The notes under the pieces are model-generated. The model was not told where the DNA came from. It was given only the letters and a program-made list of their open reading frames with translations, and did not search any database. Position numbers and translations under genes: made by a program. Below, piece after piece: positions 1-11,400 of a stretch of DNA of 64,000 nt. The DNA is from Buxus sempervirens. Its lineage: Eukaryota > Streptophyta > Magnoliopsida > Buxales > Buxaceae. The stretch spans positions 27,268,853-27,332,852 of the forward strand of contig OX387183.1 in NCBI GenBank assembly GCA_947561395.2. Reading direction: 5' to 3'. The stretch's first letter is position 1. The number at the start of each line of letters is the position of its first letter.

Positions 1-1039
1 TTTTCATGATTTGTGCTGTATTTTCATGATATTTTAACCGAACCTAATGAACCAATAGGGTTCCCGGGTCACCCCGAAACCCAACATGGGACTTGGACCA
101 TCAGTCCAACCGGATGCATAGTGGGCCTTCCAACAGGGGCCACCAAGTCCAATAAACTTCTTTGCATGTAAATAAGCAATTCAAGCCAATTAACCAAACC
201 GGGCGAGCCAAACCCAATGTGGCCCACCCGAACTTGATGTGTAGAATGATGTGATAAGTAGTATGGTTTGGCCGAGACCAAGGGCAAGGACCTACCGGGC
301 CCGCCGAAGCCCACAAACCAACCAAGTGAGGGTTGCAACCCTAAACTTAAGAAACATGGATTTCCAATCCCAAATCGGGACTACGGGCCCCAAGCCCAAT
401 GTCCAACCCATTCTTGGCAAACTTAACAAGATAAATCTAATACATTTGGTAGCCATTGTGAGGCCCACCCGGGGGCCTGCAAACCAATGCAGACCCACCT
501 TTTGCATGAAAATCACTTAAAACTCTACCTTGAACAAATACTTAAAATCAACTCATTTAACTTAAGCCCAAAGGCCTCTTAGGCTAGACCAAGGCCCACC
601 ATGGGACATGTGAGCTTAACAAAGTCCACCAAGGAGATCCGTGGGCCTTCCAACAGGGCCCACCCAATCAGACTTAGTTCGCTGTAATTAAGCAAGATAA
701 AATCAATTAAAGGGACCCACACCACTTAGGTGGTCTCACCAGACTTAACCAAATTGCATGAAGGATTAGGAATCGGGTGAGAACCAAAGTGAGTTGACTC
801 AAACCAAGACAAACCTAAGGGACCCATCAACCAATGGGGTGGACCGAGATGTCTACAGACTTCCTCGGACCGCAACCGAGACCCTACTTAGAATCTCAAA
901 CCGCAGACCAGCCCAATAGACAAAATTAGGCACCCAGGTGTCCACCTGCATCCCATCAGGCGGTGGAGACTCCAATTTCCTATTTTACCCTCCCGGAAGC
1001 ACACAAATCCGTGCGCCCTGTCGTGCGACCCCGCGCATA
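1..1039 (+). repeat. 3' part of the 5' LTR of host Tat/Ogre-like element A
   Basis: The LTR is cut by the left edge of the window. It begins in the conserved inverted repeat GGGTTCCCGGGT / CCCCGAAACCC near 58-84, runs through a stretch dense in GGCCCA/TGGGCC words, then the block 'gtgtctacagacttcctc' near 850, and ends in GCGCATA where other copies have GCGCACA. A PBS lies three bases downstream, which fixes the strand and the LTR end. Its sequence is closest by eye to the LTR fragment at 61753-63600. Confidence 0.8.
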
Positions 1040-1042
1040 GCC

Positions 1043-1061
1043 TGGCGACTCCGCTGGGGAC
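1043..1061 (+). other. Primer-binding site of element A
   Basis: TGGCGACTCCGCTGGGGAC begins three bases after the LTR end. This 18-19 base form recurs, partly mutated, after two other LTRs here (18835 and 22351), as expected for a tRNA-primed minus-strand start. I recall Tat/Ogre PBSs being assigned to tRNA-Arg, but I did not check that. Confidence 0.75.
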
Positions 1062-1576
1062 TCTCGAGCCAATAGAACCCTTGGTTAGAATGAGTCAATG
1101 TAAGAGGGATTTAGTCGGCTTTAGGGTTTTTCACTATCTTTTTGGTAAGACATAGAATACACACAACTACGTATTCTAGGGAGCCCTGACAAACGGACAT
1201 GATAATCGCCTAAGGTAAGTGGTTTTTAATGGGACCATTGTGACCCTTCCACTTACCTGGGGGACTATCCCAGAACCTCGTATTGCGTGCCATTCTGCAC
1301 CTTACTAGGTAAGACGGTAAAAATTCCTTTATCAACTAAATCCAGACAAAACTCACCCGTATAGACAGAGCACGCAGCCCAACCGCACACACGGGGCACC
1401 CACCACATCATGGATGGTTTAAATGCAATAATACAAACTGCGTGGAGTGACACACACGAAGGAGACTGCATAAATGATCTGACCCTAAATGAATGAGTGA
1501 AATACGGATATTGCATCTTCTTTACCAAGACTTAGACCTCTCTAGCAGCCTACCCTTCTGGTTCCAATGAACTGGC
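1062..1576 (+). other. 5' leader of element A, first part
   Basis: Non-coding leader that is collinear with 18854-19305 and 25842-26250. It shares 'ggagccctgacaaacgg', 'gataatcgcctaagg' and 'gtgacccttccacttacctgg' with them. It breaks at 1576 where solo LTR S1 is inserted, and resumes at 5712. The last five bases, CTGGC (1572-1576), are one copy of the S1 target-site duplication. Confidence 0.75.
1213..1258 (+). promoter_or_regulatory. Leader stem-loop containing a splice-donor consensus
   Basis: AGGTAAGTGG (1213-1222) is perfectly complementary to CCACTTACCT (1249-1258), giving a 10-bp stem with a 26-base loop about 150 bases after the PBS. The left arm also contains AAG|GTAAGT, a perfect plant 5' splice site. 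The left arm is mutated in the two other leaders here. A role in packaging, dimerisation or splicing is inference. Confidence 0.45.
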
Positions 1577-3265
1577 TGTGCGCTCGTCGGAAACGCCGCA
1601 CGGGAAAATTCGGAGTCGCCACAGCCTGATGGGGTGCAGGCGGACACCTGGGTGCCTAAGTTTGTCTAATAAGGCTTGGTTTGCGGCTTGAGATTTTGAG
1701 ACAGGTCTCGGTTGCGGTCTGGGGAAGTCTGTAGACACCCGAGACCACCCCGTCGGATGACGGGTCCCGTGGGTTCCCTGGTTTGAGTCAGCTTACTTTG
1801 GTTTTTCACCCGATTCCTAATTCGATATGCAACTTGGTTAAGTCTGGTGGGACCACCTGAGTGGTGTGGGTCCCTTTAATTGCTTTTATCTTGCTTAATT
1901 AGGTGATCTGAGTCTGATTGGGTGGGCCCCGTTGGAAGGCCCACGATGTCCTTGGTGGGCTTCGTCAAGCCCACGTACCCTTGGTGGGCCTCTGTCTGGC
2001 CTGAGAGGCCCTGTGGGCTTAGGTGAAATGAATTGATTTTACTTAGTTTATTTAAGTTGGAGACTTATGTGATTTTCATGCAACAAGTGGGTCTGCATTG
2101 ATTTGCGGGCCGCTGGGTGAGCCCCCATGGCAGTTGCCAAAATATTTTTAGATTATCTTGTTTTAGTTTGCCAAAGTGATTTGGACGTAGGGCTTGGGGG
2201 CCCATAGTCCCAAATTTAGGCTTGAAAGCCCAAGTTCCTTGAAGCTTGGGGTTTGCACCCTTACTTGGTTTGGTTAAGGGGCTTGGTGGGCCCGATAGGC
2301 CCTTGCCCTTGGACTCGGCCAAACCATACGATTCAAACATCATTCCACAAAACAAGATTCGGGTGGGCTGCCTTGGGTTTGGCCGCCCGGTTCGATTAGT
2401 TAATTTTGCTTTATCTTGCTTACTAGCATGCAAAGAAGTTTATTGGGCTTGGTGGGCCCCGTTGGAAGGCCCACAAATGTTCCAAGTTGGACCTATGGCC
2501 CATGTCCCGTCACTCGGAAACCCTATTGGTTTGCTAGGTTGAATTGTGAGGACATTCTAATCAATGCAAATCCAAGAATTATACACACAAAATGCACTTT
2601 TTGCGGGCTTTGCCATGGGGGTGGTTTCATGGGATTCCAAGGAGGTTTATACCAGTCATGTGGGCCTCTGGGAGGGGCCACATTGGTTCAGGTTTGGGGG
2701 AGGCATCCTATGTGGTTTACCTTGGGTTTCTCCACAAAATGAGAGATGAGAAGAGGGCATGGGGGCTGCTGCCCCTCTCATTTCTCTCCAGCAATTCCAG
2801 CAAGGTGTAGGGGTCTTGGTGCCCCTACTTTTGTGGCCTAACTTCACTTAAACAAAGAACAATTAAAGGCCCAACAGCAAGGCCTATCGTACCATGTTGC
2901 ACTAACACAAGCATGCATGGTTCAATAAAAAGTTGTGCATGGGGTGGGGGTTGGGTTAGGCATGCTAAGATCAGCAAAAGTGCAGAGATGAGGGATCATA
3001 TCCATATGCATACAAACAGCAAACACATAAGGGCAAAAGGTGGTTTTTATTAGGGCACCTAACAATTCTAAGTTGGCCTGAGATGGGGGGAAAGCATGCA
3101 TAATAGCTACTGCAACAACAGATGCGAAGGAGAGCACTAAAACGGAGGCCACATGCACGACAATAAGAAGAGGATTAACCTGAGCCTAAACATGCATTTA
3201 CCCTACACGAGATGGCACTTTCAAGCAAGGGAGTGACCCTGGGGGTGCTGCTGTGTTGGTAACCC

Positions 3266-3900
3266 TGCTGGGAACAGCAGTAGCACCAAAGCCTACTGCT
3301 GTTCCCAACAGCAACTTGAAGGGATCATTGCACGGGGGTGAGAGAGGCATGTTATCACACCAAGAACAACAAGTTACAGGGGGTTAAGGGGTGATGGGAA
3401 GCATGCTTGGACACTTAAAAAAACAGCAAAGTACCAAGGGTAAAGGGAGCATGGGGGTGCACAAATCTGCTGGGAACAGCAGTAGCACCAAGGCCTACCG
3501 CTGTTCCCAACAGCAACCTACATGAATATCATTGAAGGGGTCATGGAAGGCGGTGGGAGCATGCTTACATGGGCCATGCAGCAAGTTAGTGGGGTGAGGG
3601 ATTATGTTTATTAAGCACTGAACAGCAAGTTGAAATGGGGCACACATTCGCAATGCTCAATAAAAAAATGAAAGGCACCTCATGCATACATTATCAAGAG
3701 ATGCTACTAAAAAGAGAACTGCTGTAGGCAAGGCACAGCATTAAATAAGTGGGGGTTTAACGTGTAAAAGGGGGCTAGAAACACATGGATGTAAAGGGGA
3801 GGGAAGCATGCATGTAGGGGCTGATGGGCGGGGCTTGGTCTTAGGCTTCCAAATCTGCTGGGACAGCAGCAAACAGTGAAGGTTTGCTGCTGTCCCCAGC
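3266..3900. repeat. Three related foldback hairpins inside S1
   Basis: Hairpin 1 pairs TGCTGGGAACAGCAGTAG (3266-3283) with 3293-3310 across a 9-base loop, with one mismatch. Hairpin 2 (3468-3515) is a near copy. Hairpin 3 pairs GCTGGGACAGCAGCAAAC (3857-3874) with 3882-3900. All have about 18-bp stems and loops of 7-9 bases. They lie downstream of the LTR TATA box in the LTR sense, so they could form in RNA. Confidence 0.7.
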
Positions 3901-4051
3901 CGCAACTCACCTGGGTCATGATAAATGGCACATGACAATAACCCACCACATGCTATATATGTAAAAAAAAACAAGGAGCAACAATGATCTATCATCACCA
4001 AAGAAAGAAAGAAAGACTCATGCTTGATCACACAAATCAGCAAGTTGGGGC

Positions 4052-4260
4052 GGGGGGGGGGGGGGGGGGGGGGGGTGGTCATGCTCATCACACAACATAA
4101 AAATATGATAATACAAGGGAATAGGGAGCATGGATCTACTCATGAAAACAGCAAGTGACAAGGGTGTGACCAGCAGCAAAATACCCAGAAAAATCACAAG
4201 AAAAAGTGAGAAAAAGAGAAGAAATAAGAAGGGACATGGGGGGGGGGGGGGGGGGGGGGG
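4052..4260. repeat. Two long poly-G tracts (poly-C in LTR sense)
   Basis: Uninterrupted G runs of 24 bases (4052-4075) and 23 bases (4238-4260) lie about 160 bases apart in S1. LTR L3 has a 19-base C run in its sense strand at 23272-23290, so the tracts are probably a lineage feature that expands by slippage. Exact lengths may be affected by assembly. Confidence 0.8.
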
Positions 4261-4851
4261 CGCTGTTATAGGGGTACATTGGACGAAAATCAAGGAACAT
4301 GCTCCTTCTAAAAGAATGCTCAAGATGACCCCATGGACAGCAACTAAAGGACACTGAAAATGGTGTAAAAAAGAAGACTCACATGCCTCCCTAAGAAACC
4401 TACGTGGACTTCTCACTTGTGGTGGCATTCATGCCATAAAAAAGATGGTAGGTGCATGGTGGAACCACCATGGAAGTACTCATGCCAAGCAAGAAGAAAA
4501 CAATGGGAAGGATGGTAAAAAAAGCTACTTTCAAGATATGTTGAACCAAATGTAACCAGGAACCTCACCTGGTGGTCCTTGAGCTTTGGAGTAGGGTGGA
4601 GACACCTCCTTGAAGTGGGGGAGCAGCTGGAGCTTACTTCTTCTTGCACCAACCGCACTTGCTCTCCTCCTTGTTGGAGTGTGAGTGAAGAAGAAGAAGG
4701 GAGAAGAAGGGTGGAAGTACTTGAGATGGTGTGGGAGGTGGTGGAGGGCAAAAGGGGGCTGTGAGAGATAGGATTCAGGTGGGAAGAAGTGGGGGAAGGA
4801 AGCTGAAAACCAACAAAAGAAGCCAACCCCAAGCAAGGGGTGGCTGCTGGG

Positions 4852-5119
4852 CTTTTATAGCCGAGCTTAATGTATCCAGCCTTGGAGGCCGGATACACTA
4901 GAGGCCATGTGTATCCGACCTCCAAGGTCGGCTACACTAACCTCCATGTGTATCCGATATAAAATATCGGATACAAAACATCATAATTTGCAAAATTTAA
5001 TGCCGCTGCGAAATTGTCGGGCAATCGGTGCGAATCTCTCCAGAAGATCTCCTTGTATCTGATGAATAGTGTCGGATATATACAGAGGTATGTGTATCCG
5101 ACATATTTGGTCGGATACA
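4852..5119 (-). promoter_or_regulatory. S1 core promoter: TATA box with upstream palindromes
   Basis: The complement of 4852-4862 reads CGGCTATAAAAG. Next to it, at 4871-5119, are imperfect palindromes of the form GTATCCGAC..GTCGGATAC: near 4871-4898, 4909-4937, 4949-4975, 5049-5077 and 5093-5119. These fill the U3 position occupied by other palindrome words in L1, L2, L4, S5 and S7. Confidence 0.6.
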
Positions 5120-5711
5120 AATTGAAAAAATTACAGATTTGCCCCTCGACTTGACCGATTTGACCGATTCGACCGATTTGACACTTTCGGATATCTGCGG
5201 ATTGCCCCCTGCGAATTTTGGTTTAGTCCCTAAGATATTTGACAATTTTTTGATATTTGAGATTTAGTCCCTGAGATATTTTCCTACATTTCTTGCCACG
5301 TGCACAGTTTCTGCGCCACGTGTGCAGTTTCTGGTTTTGCTGCTCGGAAACTTCGACAGCTTATATCTCCTTCATCCGAACTCCGATTTGAGCAAACTCA
5401 ATTGCGTTGGACTCGTATCGGAGCCCTCTATCCAATGACATAGGGCTGAGCACCTGGCACTGGGTTCGATAAAAATTCAACTGTCAGCTCACCTTCGAGT
5501 TTGACTGGCCCATAGATTCTTCATCCGGACTCCGATTCCAGCAAACTCAGTTGCGTTGGACTCATGTCGGGATTCTCTATCCATTGAGATAAAGCAAGGT
5601 GGCCAATTTTCACTTGATCAAAAAGTCAATTTTTGACCCCTCCGGGTTTGACATTTTAGCTGGGTTTTGCATTTCCGGCTTTTTTGGGAGTGCAAAAATG
5701 AGGTGCTTACA

Positions 5712-6705
5712 CTGACTCTTGGGATGGTATTAGCCCTACGCTCCCGTGGCTTTCCAAGGAAAGTAAGGTAAACCCATCTCCCCAGTTTTCTGGAGTCCAT
5801 TAGCACCACAGGTTTCTTACCATGGTACGCAAGGATCCAGTACTGGTCCAGACCCTTGTAGGCGTATGTCTCGGGCTGGGTATCCTTCCCCACCTAACGT
5901 TTCTGAATAAACCATGCTTTGTGAATGTGATTGTGCTTGAATGATGAATACAAGATGAGTAAAATTGGAATAAAATCAAGAGTCCATTAGGGGCTGCAGC
6001 CCCCGCTTTTTGCATCAAATTGAGTAAACCCTCGATCATGGGCTACCTCAGCCCTGATTTAGGCAGCCAACCTAACTTTGATCAGGGGAACCACCCCAGA
6101 TCCATGCATTGAGTCCTATAAGCCATGGGTCTTGATCCATTAGAATCCGCTAGGAGCACTTTAAGTTCGGATTGGTCTTTTAGAGCAGATAAAAGCCGGC
6201 TAGATTAGACAAACAGATGAAAGCAAGCTAGATCAGAGCAAGGGCACCAAACCCTAGATCCAAGAATTTTTAGCCTACCCACCTTGAAAGCAATTTGTAC
6301 CCTTCTTTTGGGCTCCCGACAACCCGAAAGATGAATTCTTTGCAGACTTTCGTAAATATTGTAAATTTTCACCCTCGATGGCAATTTGTAATTTTCGCTA
6401 TGGTCCAACACCGAAAGCAGATGAAAGAATAGATGAAAGGTAAAAGACTGATCAGGACTTAAACGTGCTCCCTTACACAAGTATGTCTAGGAGTCGTGCC
6501 TCCATTGGCGCCAACCCATAGGACCACACACCATGTGTGCCTGAGTTTAAATTTCGCACTGTTTTAATTTTCACTTTATTTTGTGAAGCATGTGAAAGTA
6601 GGTAGCGGCTCAATTCTTTTGTTTGAAATTATGCATATTTTAGAACTAATTGAGAGTCTGGTGGGAACCCTAAAATTGATTTGGAATTTCGATCAAATAG
6701 TTGGC
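5712..6705 (+). other. 5' leader of element A, second part
   Basis: About 1 kb of non-coding leader, collinear with 26250-27233 in body B ('gggatggtattag', 'ggtttcttaccatgg', 'ccccagatccatgcattgagtcc', 'cctaggagtcgtgcctcc'-like blocks). I see no credible coding frame; short open frames are not shared between the copies. It ends at the ATG of ORF1. Confidence 0.65.
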
Positions 6706-8137
6706 ATGGCATCCTCATCCTCATCTGAGAGAACCCGTTTCCCTAGGATAGAAAAGTGCGCCTGGGATACCCCTGGATCCGCTCTTGGACAAAGCAGCTT
6801 CGAGGGAGTGAGCAGATTGAATGGGAGCACAAATACCATATGGGATAGACTTTATCCTTGTTAAACGTGCCGATAAACTGGAATATGATCCAAGTAGCCT
6901 TGCTTTTTTAGGATCCCCAGCTTTCAATGTTTCAATTCGGGATGAATGAGTTGACTCCCACAATTGAGGAACTTGACCTGTTCCTCCGATTTCTCGACTT
7001 AGGAGAACCCGCTAGGCCAAATCTCAAAGAAAACTACAAGAATGAAGCTTGTGTTTTCTTTAGCCTTTCAAGGGGAGAATTCCAGACTTTAGGAGGTGAC
7101 AAAGCATTCACGAGGGTCTCCAAAACATTCCTAGCTAAGAAAATAAGAAACAAAAAGCAGGAAAGACGCCGGGCTTGGTTTGACACCTTCACCCTTGTGG
7201 TCTATCGCAAATCTTCTTTCCAACTAGGGGAGACAACATTAATTTGGCCCTCATGGAAATTGTGGATCAACTCAGGGCAGGGTACCGAATCATGCCACTG
7301 ATCCTAGCTCAATTATTCCATTCCCATACTTTGTCCAAAAATGGAATCCGGAGGTTTCAAGGGTGCGCTCCCCTCCTCCACATTTGGCTGCAAGACCACC
7401 AGATGGTGTCATCAACTGTCAGTTCACATTATGGGGTAGCCTGTGATAACATCATATGGTTGGACAGAAGAGAGATCAAACCGGACTTGCCTGCTCATGA
7501 GGACTGGTTCAACCACTTTCTCCATCTGAAGGGAGAAACAGACATCTGATTGTGGGGCACATACAACTTCACTTATACCCCCATCTTGGCTTTCAAGAAA
7601 AGAGAGTGCCTTGCCCTGATAGGCCTTACCCATGCGGTGCCATACTATCCAATTTAGGTTCTGAGACAGTTTGGGAAGCCATATGGAATCCCGATCAAGG
7701 ATAATGCAAGCGATATGACCAGTCCACTCACTAAAGGACTAAGGAAGCAGCTGCTGATAGAGTGGGAGACAGTGTGCATGTATCGGGAAGACGTCTTCGT
7801 CGAATCCCACTTTCGAGATTATGAAAAGTGGATGGCTTGGGAATTTGGCCACGACGGCCCCTCGCCTCTTCAGCCCGTCACTTCTAGTGACATTCTAGCT
7901 CCGCCTCCTAACACATACAGGGACAGGGTGGCCGAGCTGCAAGAAACCCACTCCCGTATCCATTCAGCTTATGTGAATTCGGAATGGGAGAGTAGGCAGG
8001 CCAATATGGCCTTGCAACACGAATTGGAACTAGTGCACAAATGCACAAAGGAGGACCGACATCTGCAGAACAGGCTTCTGCGCGCCTTGAGGAGGCAAGA
8101 CGTGTCCTCCCACTATGATGATGACCAACCTAGCTAG
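6706..8137 (+). pseudogene. ORF1 relic upstream of gag (DUF7745-like), element A
   Basis: Tat/Ogre elements carry an additional ORF before gag. This one starts MASSSSSERTRFPR at 6706 and ends DDDQPS-stop at 8137, about 475 codons if unbroken. The central part (6927-7200), with FLRFLDLGEPARPN, FQTLGGDKAFTRVSKTF and KKIRNKKQERRR, followed by MALMEIVDQLRAGYRIMPLILAQ (7244-) and FQGCAPLLHIWLQDH, resembles the DUF7745 family of plant repeat proteins as I remember it. The C-terminal part (7715-8137) is helical and charged, probably coiled coil. It is broken by a frameshift near 6850, a stop before 6952, a one-base deletion near 7200 relative to body B, a TGA at 7547-7549 and a TAG at 7656-7658. The function of the family is unknown to me. 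Confidence 0.7.
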
Positions 8138-8474
8138 GCTTTGGTTTCGCTATATTTTGATATGCATAATGATGTACTGTGTGCCACGACGGCTCCCTTT
8201 CAATTAAATATGAATTTCCTTTTTATGTTATTTAAACTTAACAAGACAAGAATTTGAAATAAAAGAACAAATTTCCCAAAACTAGGGCCACTCGGTCTTC
8301 GACAAACCATCTCTTTCCATCAATTGCAAAATTTCTGGTCTTCGTGACCCCTTAACTCTTTTAAATTGCATCTCTCTCATTGAGATCAGGAAACCTGGCA
8401 AGTGTTTAAAAACACCCAAGACTTTGATCTCAGATCACACCCGTCTGTATCTTTACAAGATCGTTTGGTCCGAC
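8138..8474 (+). other. Spacer between ORF1 and the 145-bp repeats, element A
   Basis: Non-coding and AT-rich, collinear with 31621-31965 ('atgatgtactgtgtgcca', 'aacttaacaagacaagaatttgaa', 'tctctctcattgagat'). I see no gene or clear signal in it. Confidence 0.55.
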
Positions 8475-11400
8475 CTATAGGGCACTGAAGCCGCTGACGG
8501 ATGAGTCGGATATTGGTAGAGGAGCATCCTGGCATAACCTACCCCAGTTAGTGACACCGAAGCCGCCAATGGTTGAATCGGATATTGGCTAAGGAGCGTT
8601 CGGGTACTACTAGCCGAAATCTTAGGGCACCGAAGCTGCCGACAGATGAGTCGGATATTGGTAGAGGAGTGGATAGCATAGCCTACCCCAGTTAGTGACA
8701 CCAAAGCTGCCGATGGTTGAATCGGATATTGGCTGAGTGTCCGGGTACTACTAGTCGAAATCTTAAGGCACCGAAGCCGCTGACGGATGAGTCGGATATT
8801 GGTAGAGGAGCATCCGGGAATAGCCTACCACAGTTAGTGACACTAAAGCCGCCGATGGTTGAATCGGATATTGGCTAAGGAGCATTCAGGTACTACTAGC
8901 CGAAATCTTAGGTGTAAAACCCCAGTTTTGAAAAAAAAAATATTTTAAATAATATAATAATAATAGTAATAATAATAACAAGTAGACTATTGAAAAAAAA
9001 ATTTATTAGCAGGTTTAATCAAAACGTTATTTGCAGCCAAAGAGTTGTGGTCTTTAGTTGACAAAGAAAATAAGTAGAATGTTATTAAGAAATTAAGTGC
9101 GAACTTAAAAACTTTAGTGAACAGGAACTTAGCAAAAAAATAATCCGAGTAACCTCAACTTCAATGAGGGGTAAATATGAAATCCTGAGGGTTAAGTTAA
9201 TGCCGGGGTAAATTAGGTTAAACTTTGCGAAGTCTATAAATAGATTGCTAAGATTGAAAATTTTCGGAGGTTGGGGGAAAAGTCGCTGCTTGGTATAGGG
9301 CGTTGGCCGAAAAGCTTGGATCTCTGGAGGCCAAAAAGCTTGGATCTCTGGAGTCTGTAAGAAAGATAGGAAGCTAGAAGAAGATCCTCAGTACAGGTGA
9401 GTGGCACCGTTTTAAAACTGGGTTTTCGTATTATTCGTAAGTTTAATCTGAATGCATATGTTTTCTGGAAGGAGATAGTCATGTGTAGTTTTTGATCTAA
9501 CAGAGAGTTGAAGAAACAGGAGGGTATTCGCCAAGTGGCGCCAACCCAGAGCCAACTCACCCTGCTCGGCGAAACTAAAATTTGGTCTTACCGCCGAGCC
9601 CGTGCTCAACGCGCGCCTAGCTCGCGAGGTTTTCTTTTTCTTCGCGCCTAAGTCGCACGCTCAGCTCGCGCCCAGTAACCCTGCACTAAGCGCGGCGGGT
9701 TTTGTTAAGTGATTTCTTACCGCCGACCTCGCGCCTAGCACTAGAGGTCAGCGCAAGGTCGATCCTTTGCCGAATGTTGAGATTTGAGAAAAATAAGATA
9801 CAAAGAACACTTTGAGGGTTTTAAGCACTTACTTATTGACTAGTTGGGATGTTAGAAAATACTATATTAGTCAAACCAAAATTTGAGACTATTGAATCAC
9901 CTTCTGAACATTAGTTCGAACTATTCGAAAGGAGAGTTTAAGAAAGTTAGGCAGAATGTTGCTATTTATGATCCTATACGTAAATGAGCCATGTTTGGTA
10001 TATATACTTCATCTGTTTTTTGTTTTTGGAAATTGTATAAATTGGTTTCATTCACCATCAAATGCCTGAAAAGTATTGAATGGTTTTGTGTGAGTAAGAG
10101 GAATCTTATTGCATGAGAATGTCGTTGTGAGGTTGGGAACCTTCAAATTGCGTGAGTTGATGTTCTGGTTGGAACAACTTGTGATGAGTGTATTGGGATA
10201 CACAGGTTTGAAATCAATGTGGGTTTACTGAATGCGGAGATTATATAGTTATTTATCGGTTTTGGTTTAGCTTGTCCTGGATCCAGAGTCTAAGCTTAGT
10301 AATGTGTTGCCTTTATTTTATTGGAGTAATGGCATGGCCATAGAGTGTTGCCACGACCGGTGTAGAGCAGCCAGAAACCCTGAGTAGGCCTGGTTTTCAA
10401 TGTCGAAACCCTGAGTAGGCTGGCATTGGATGACGAAACCTTGAGTAGGCCGTCATTTCAGAGTATCCGAAACCCTGAGTAGGCCGGAACTGTGTACATG
10501 GAGGTGTGGAGGCCGCTCTGGCATGTTGATTAACCAAATCAAATAATTGCATGACAATGACCACTATGGGATTTTTGTTTATATATTAATTGAAGGTAGT
10601 GGAAGTTGGTTTTCTCAGAACATGGAGATGATGATATTGTTTCTTTTGAAACCAATTGGAAATTTTGTTGACAAATGTATTCCTTTTTAAATACGTATTG
10701 ACTGTCATCATCTATATTTTTGTGCCAAATAAATCACCAAGGGTTTAGTTGGTTTCACCAAGTTATTGCCTGCTTACTCGTGTGATTATTCGATTCATAT
10801 TTTACAACTGGTAAATTGTATTTGTGCATGCATGTGCTGCTCGCTGAGATATTCGTATCTCATCCCTTTGCTTCTGTTTTGCTTTTCAGATACGTATGGA
10901 GAGCCGATACTGGCGGGTTGTTTATTGGGCCATGTGAGTTATTACTTTGAGGTTTACTTTAGCGCACTCTGTTTGTAGTTTTCTTATTGGACTCATGTTT
11001 TTCCTTCACTTTGATAGTGCGATCCTGCTATACATAACAATCTCTGGAGATGAGTTACGGGTTTTCTACATGACTCAGATCTAGAGCGTTACATTAGGGC
11101 ACCAAAGCTGCCAATGGATGAGTTGGACATTGGTAGAGGAGCGTCCTAGCATAGCCTACCCCAGTTAGTGACACCGAAGCCGCCGATGGTTGAATCAGAT
11201 ATTGGCTAAGGAGCGTCCAGGTACTACTAGCCGAAATCTTAGGGCACCGAAGCCGCTGACAGATGAGTCGGATATTGGTAGAGGAGCGTCCTGGCATAGC
11301 CTACCACAGTTAGTGACACTGAAGCCGCCGATGGTTGAATCGGATATTGGCTATGGAGCGTCTAAGTACTACTAGCCGAAATCTTAGGGCACCGAAGCCG

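Larger units (their letters stand above)
1577..5711 (-). repeat. Solo LTR S1 (Tat/Ogre-like, 4135 bp) in the leader of A
   Basis: On the minus strand this reads TGTAAGCACC... to ...GAGCGCACA. No internal region is attached. It is flanked by CTGGC (1572-1576) and CTGAC (5712-5716), a 5-bp duplication with one mismatch, and removing it rejoins the leader as seen uninterrupted near 26250. In sense order it holds two copies of 'aacgcaactgagtttgct'-like sequence in U3, a palindrome cluster, a TATA box (CTATAAAAG, complement of 4852-4860), poly-C tracts, foldback hairpins and a TGGGCC-rich part. At 4.1 kb it is the longest LTR here. It formed most simply by LTR-LTR recombination. Confidence 0.88.

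Noticed and set aside
3240..3900. CRISPR-like spaced repeats
   Set aside because: There are only three units with irregular spacing and large foldbacks, in plant LTR DNA. CRISPR arrays are not expected or supported.
4018..4428. Proline- and glycine-run open frames around the poly-G tracts
   Set aside because: They are created by homopolymer tracts inside an LTR.
10374..10490. Four GAAACCCTGAGTAGGCC repeats as a separate satellite
   Set aside because: They are few, degenerate and confined to solo LTR S2, so I list them as part of that LTR.
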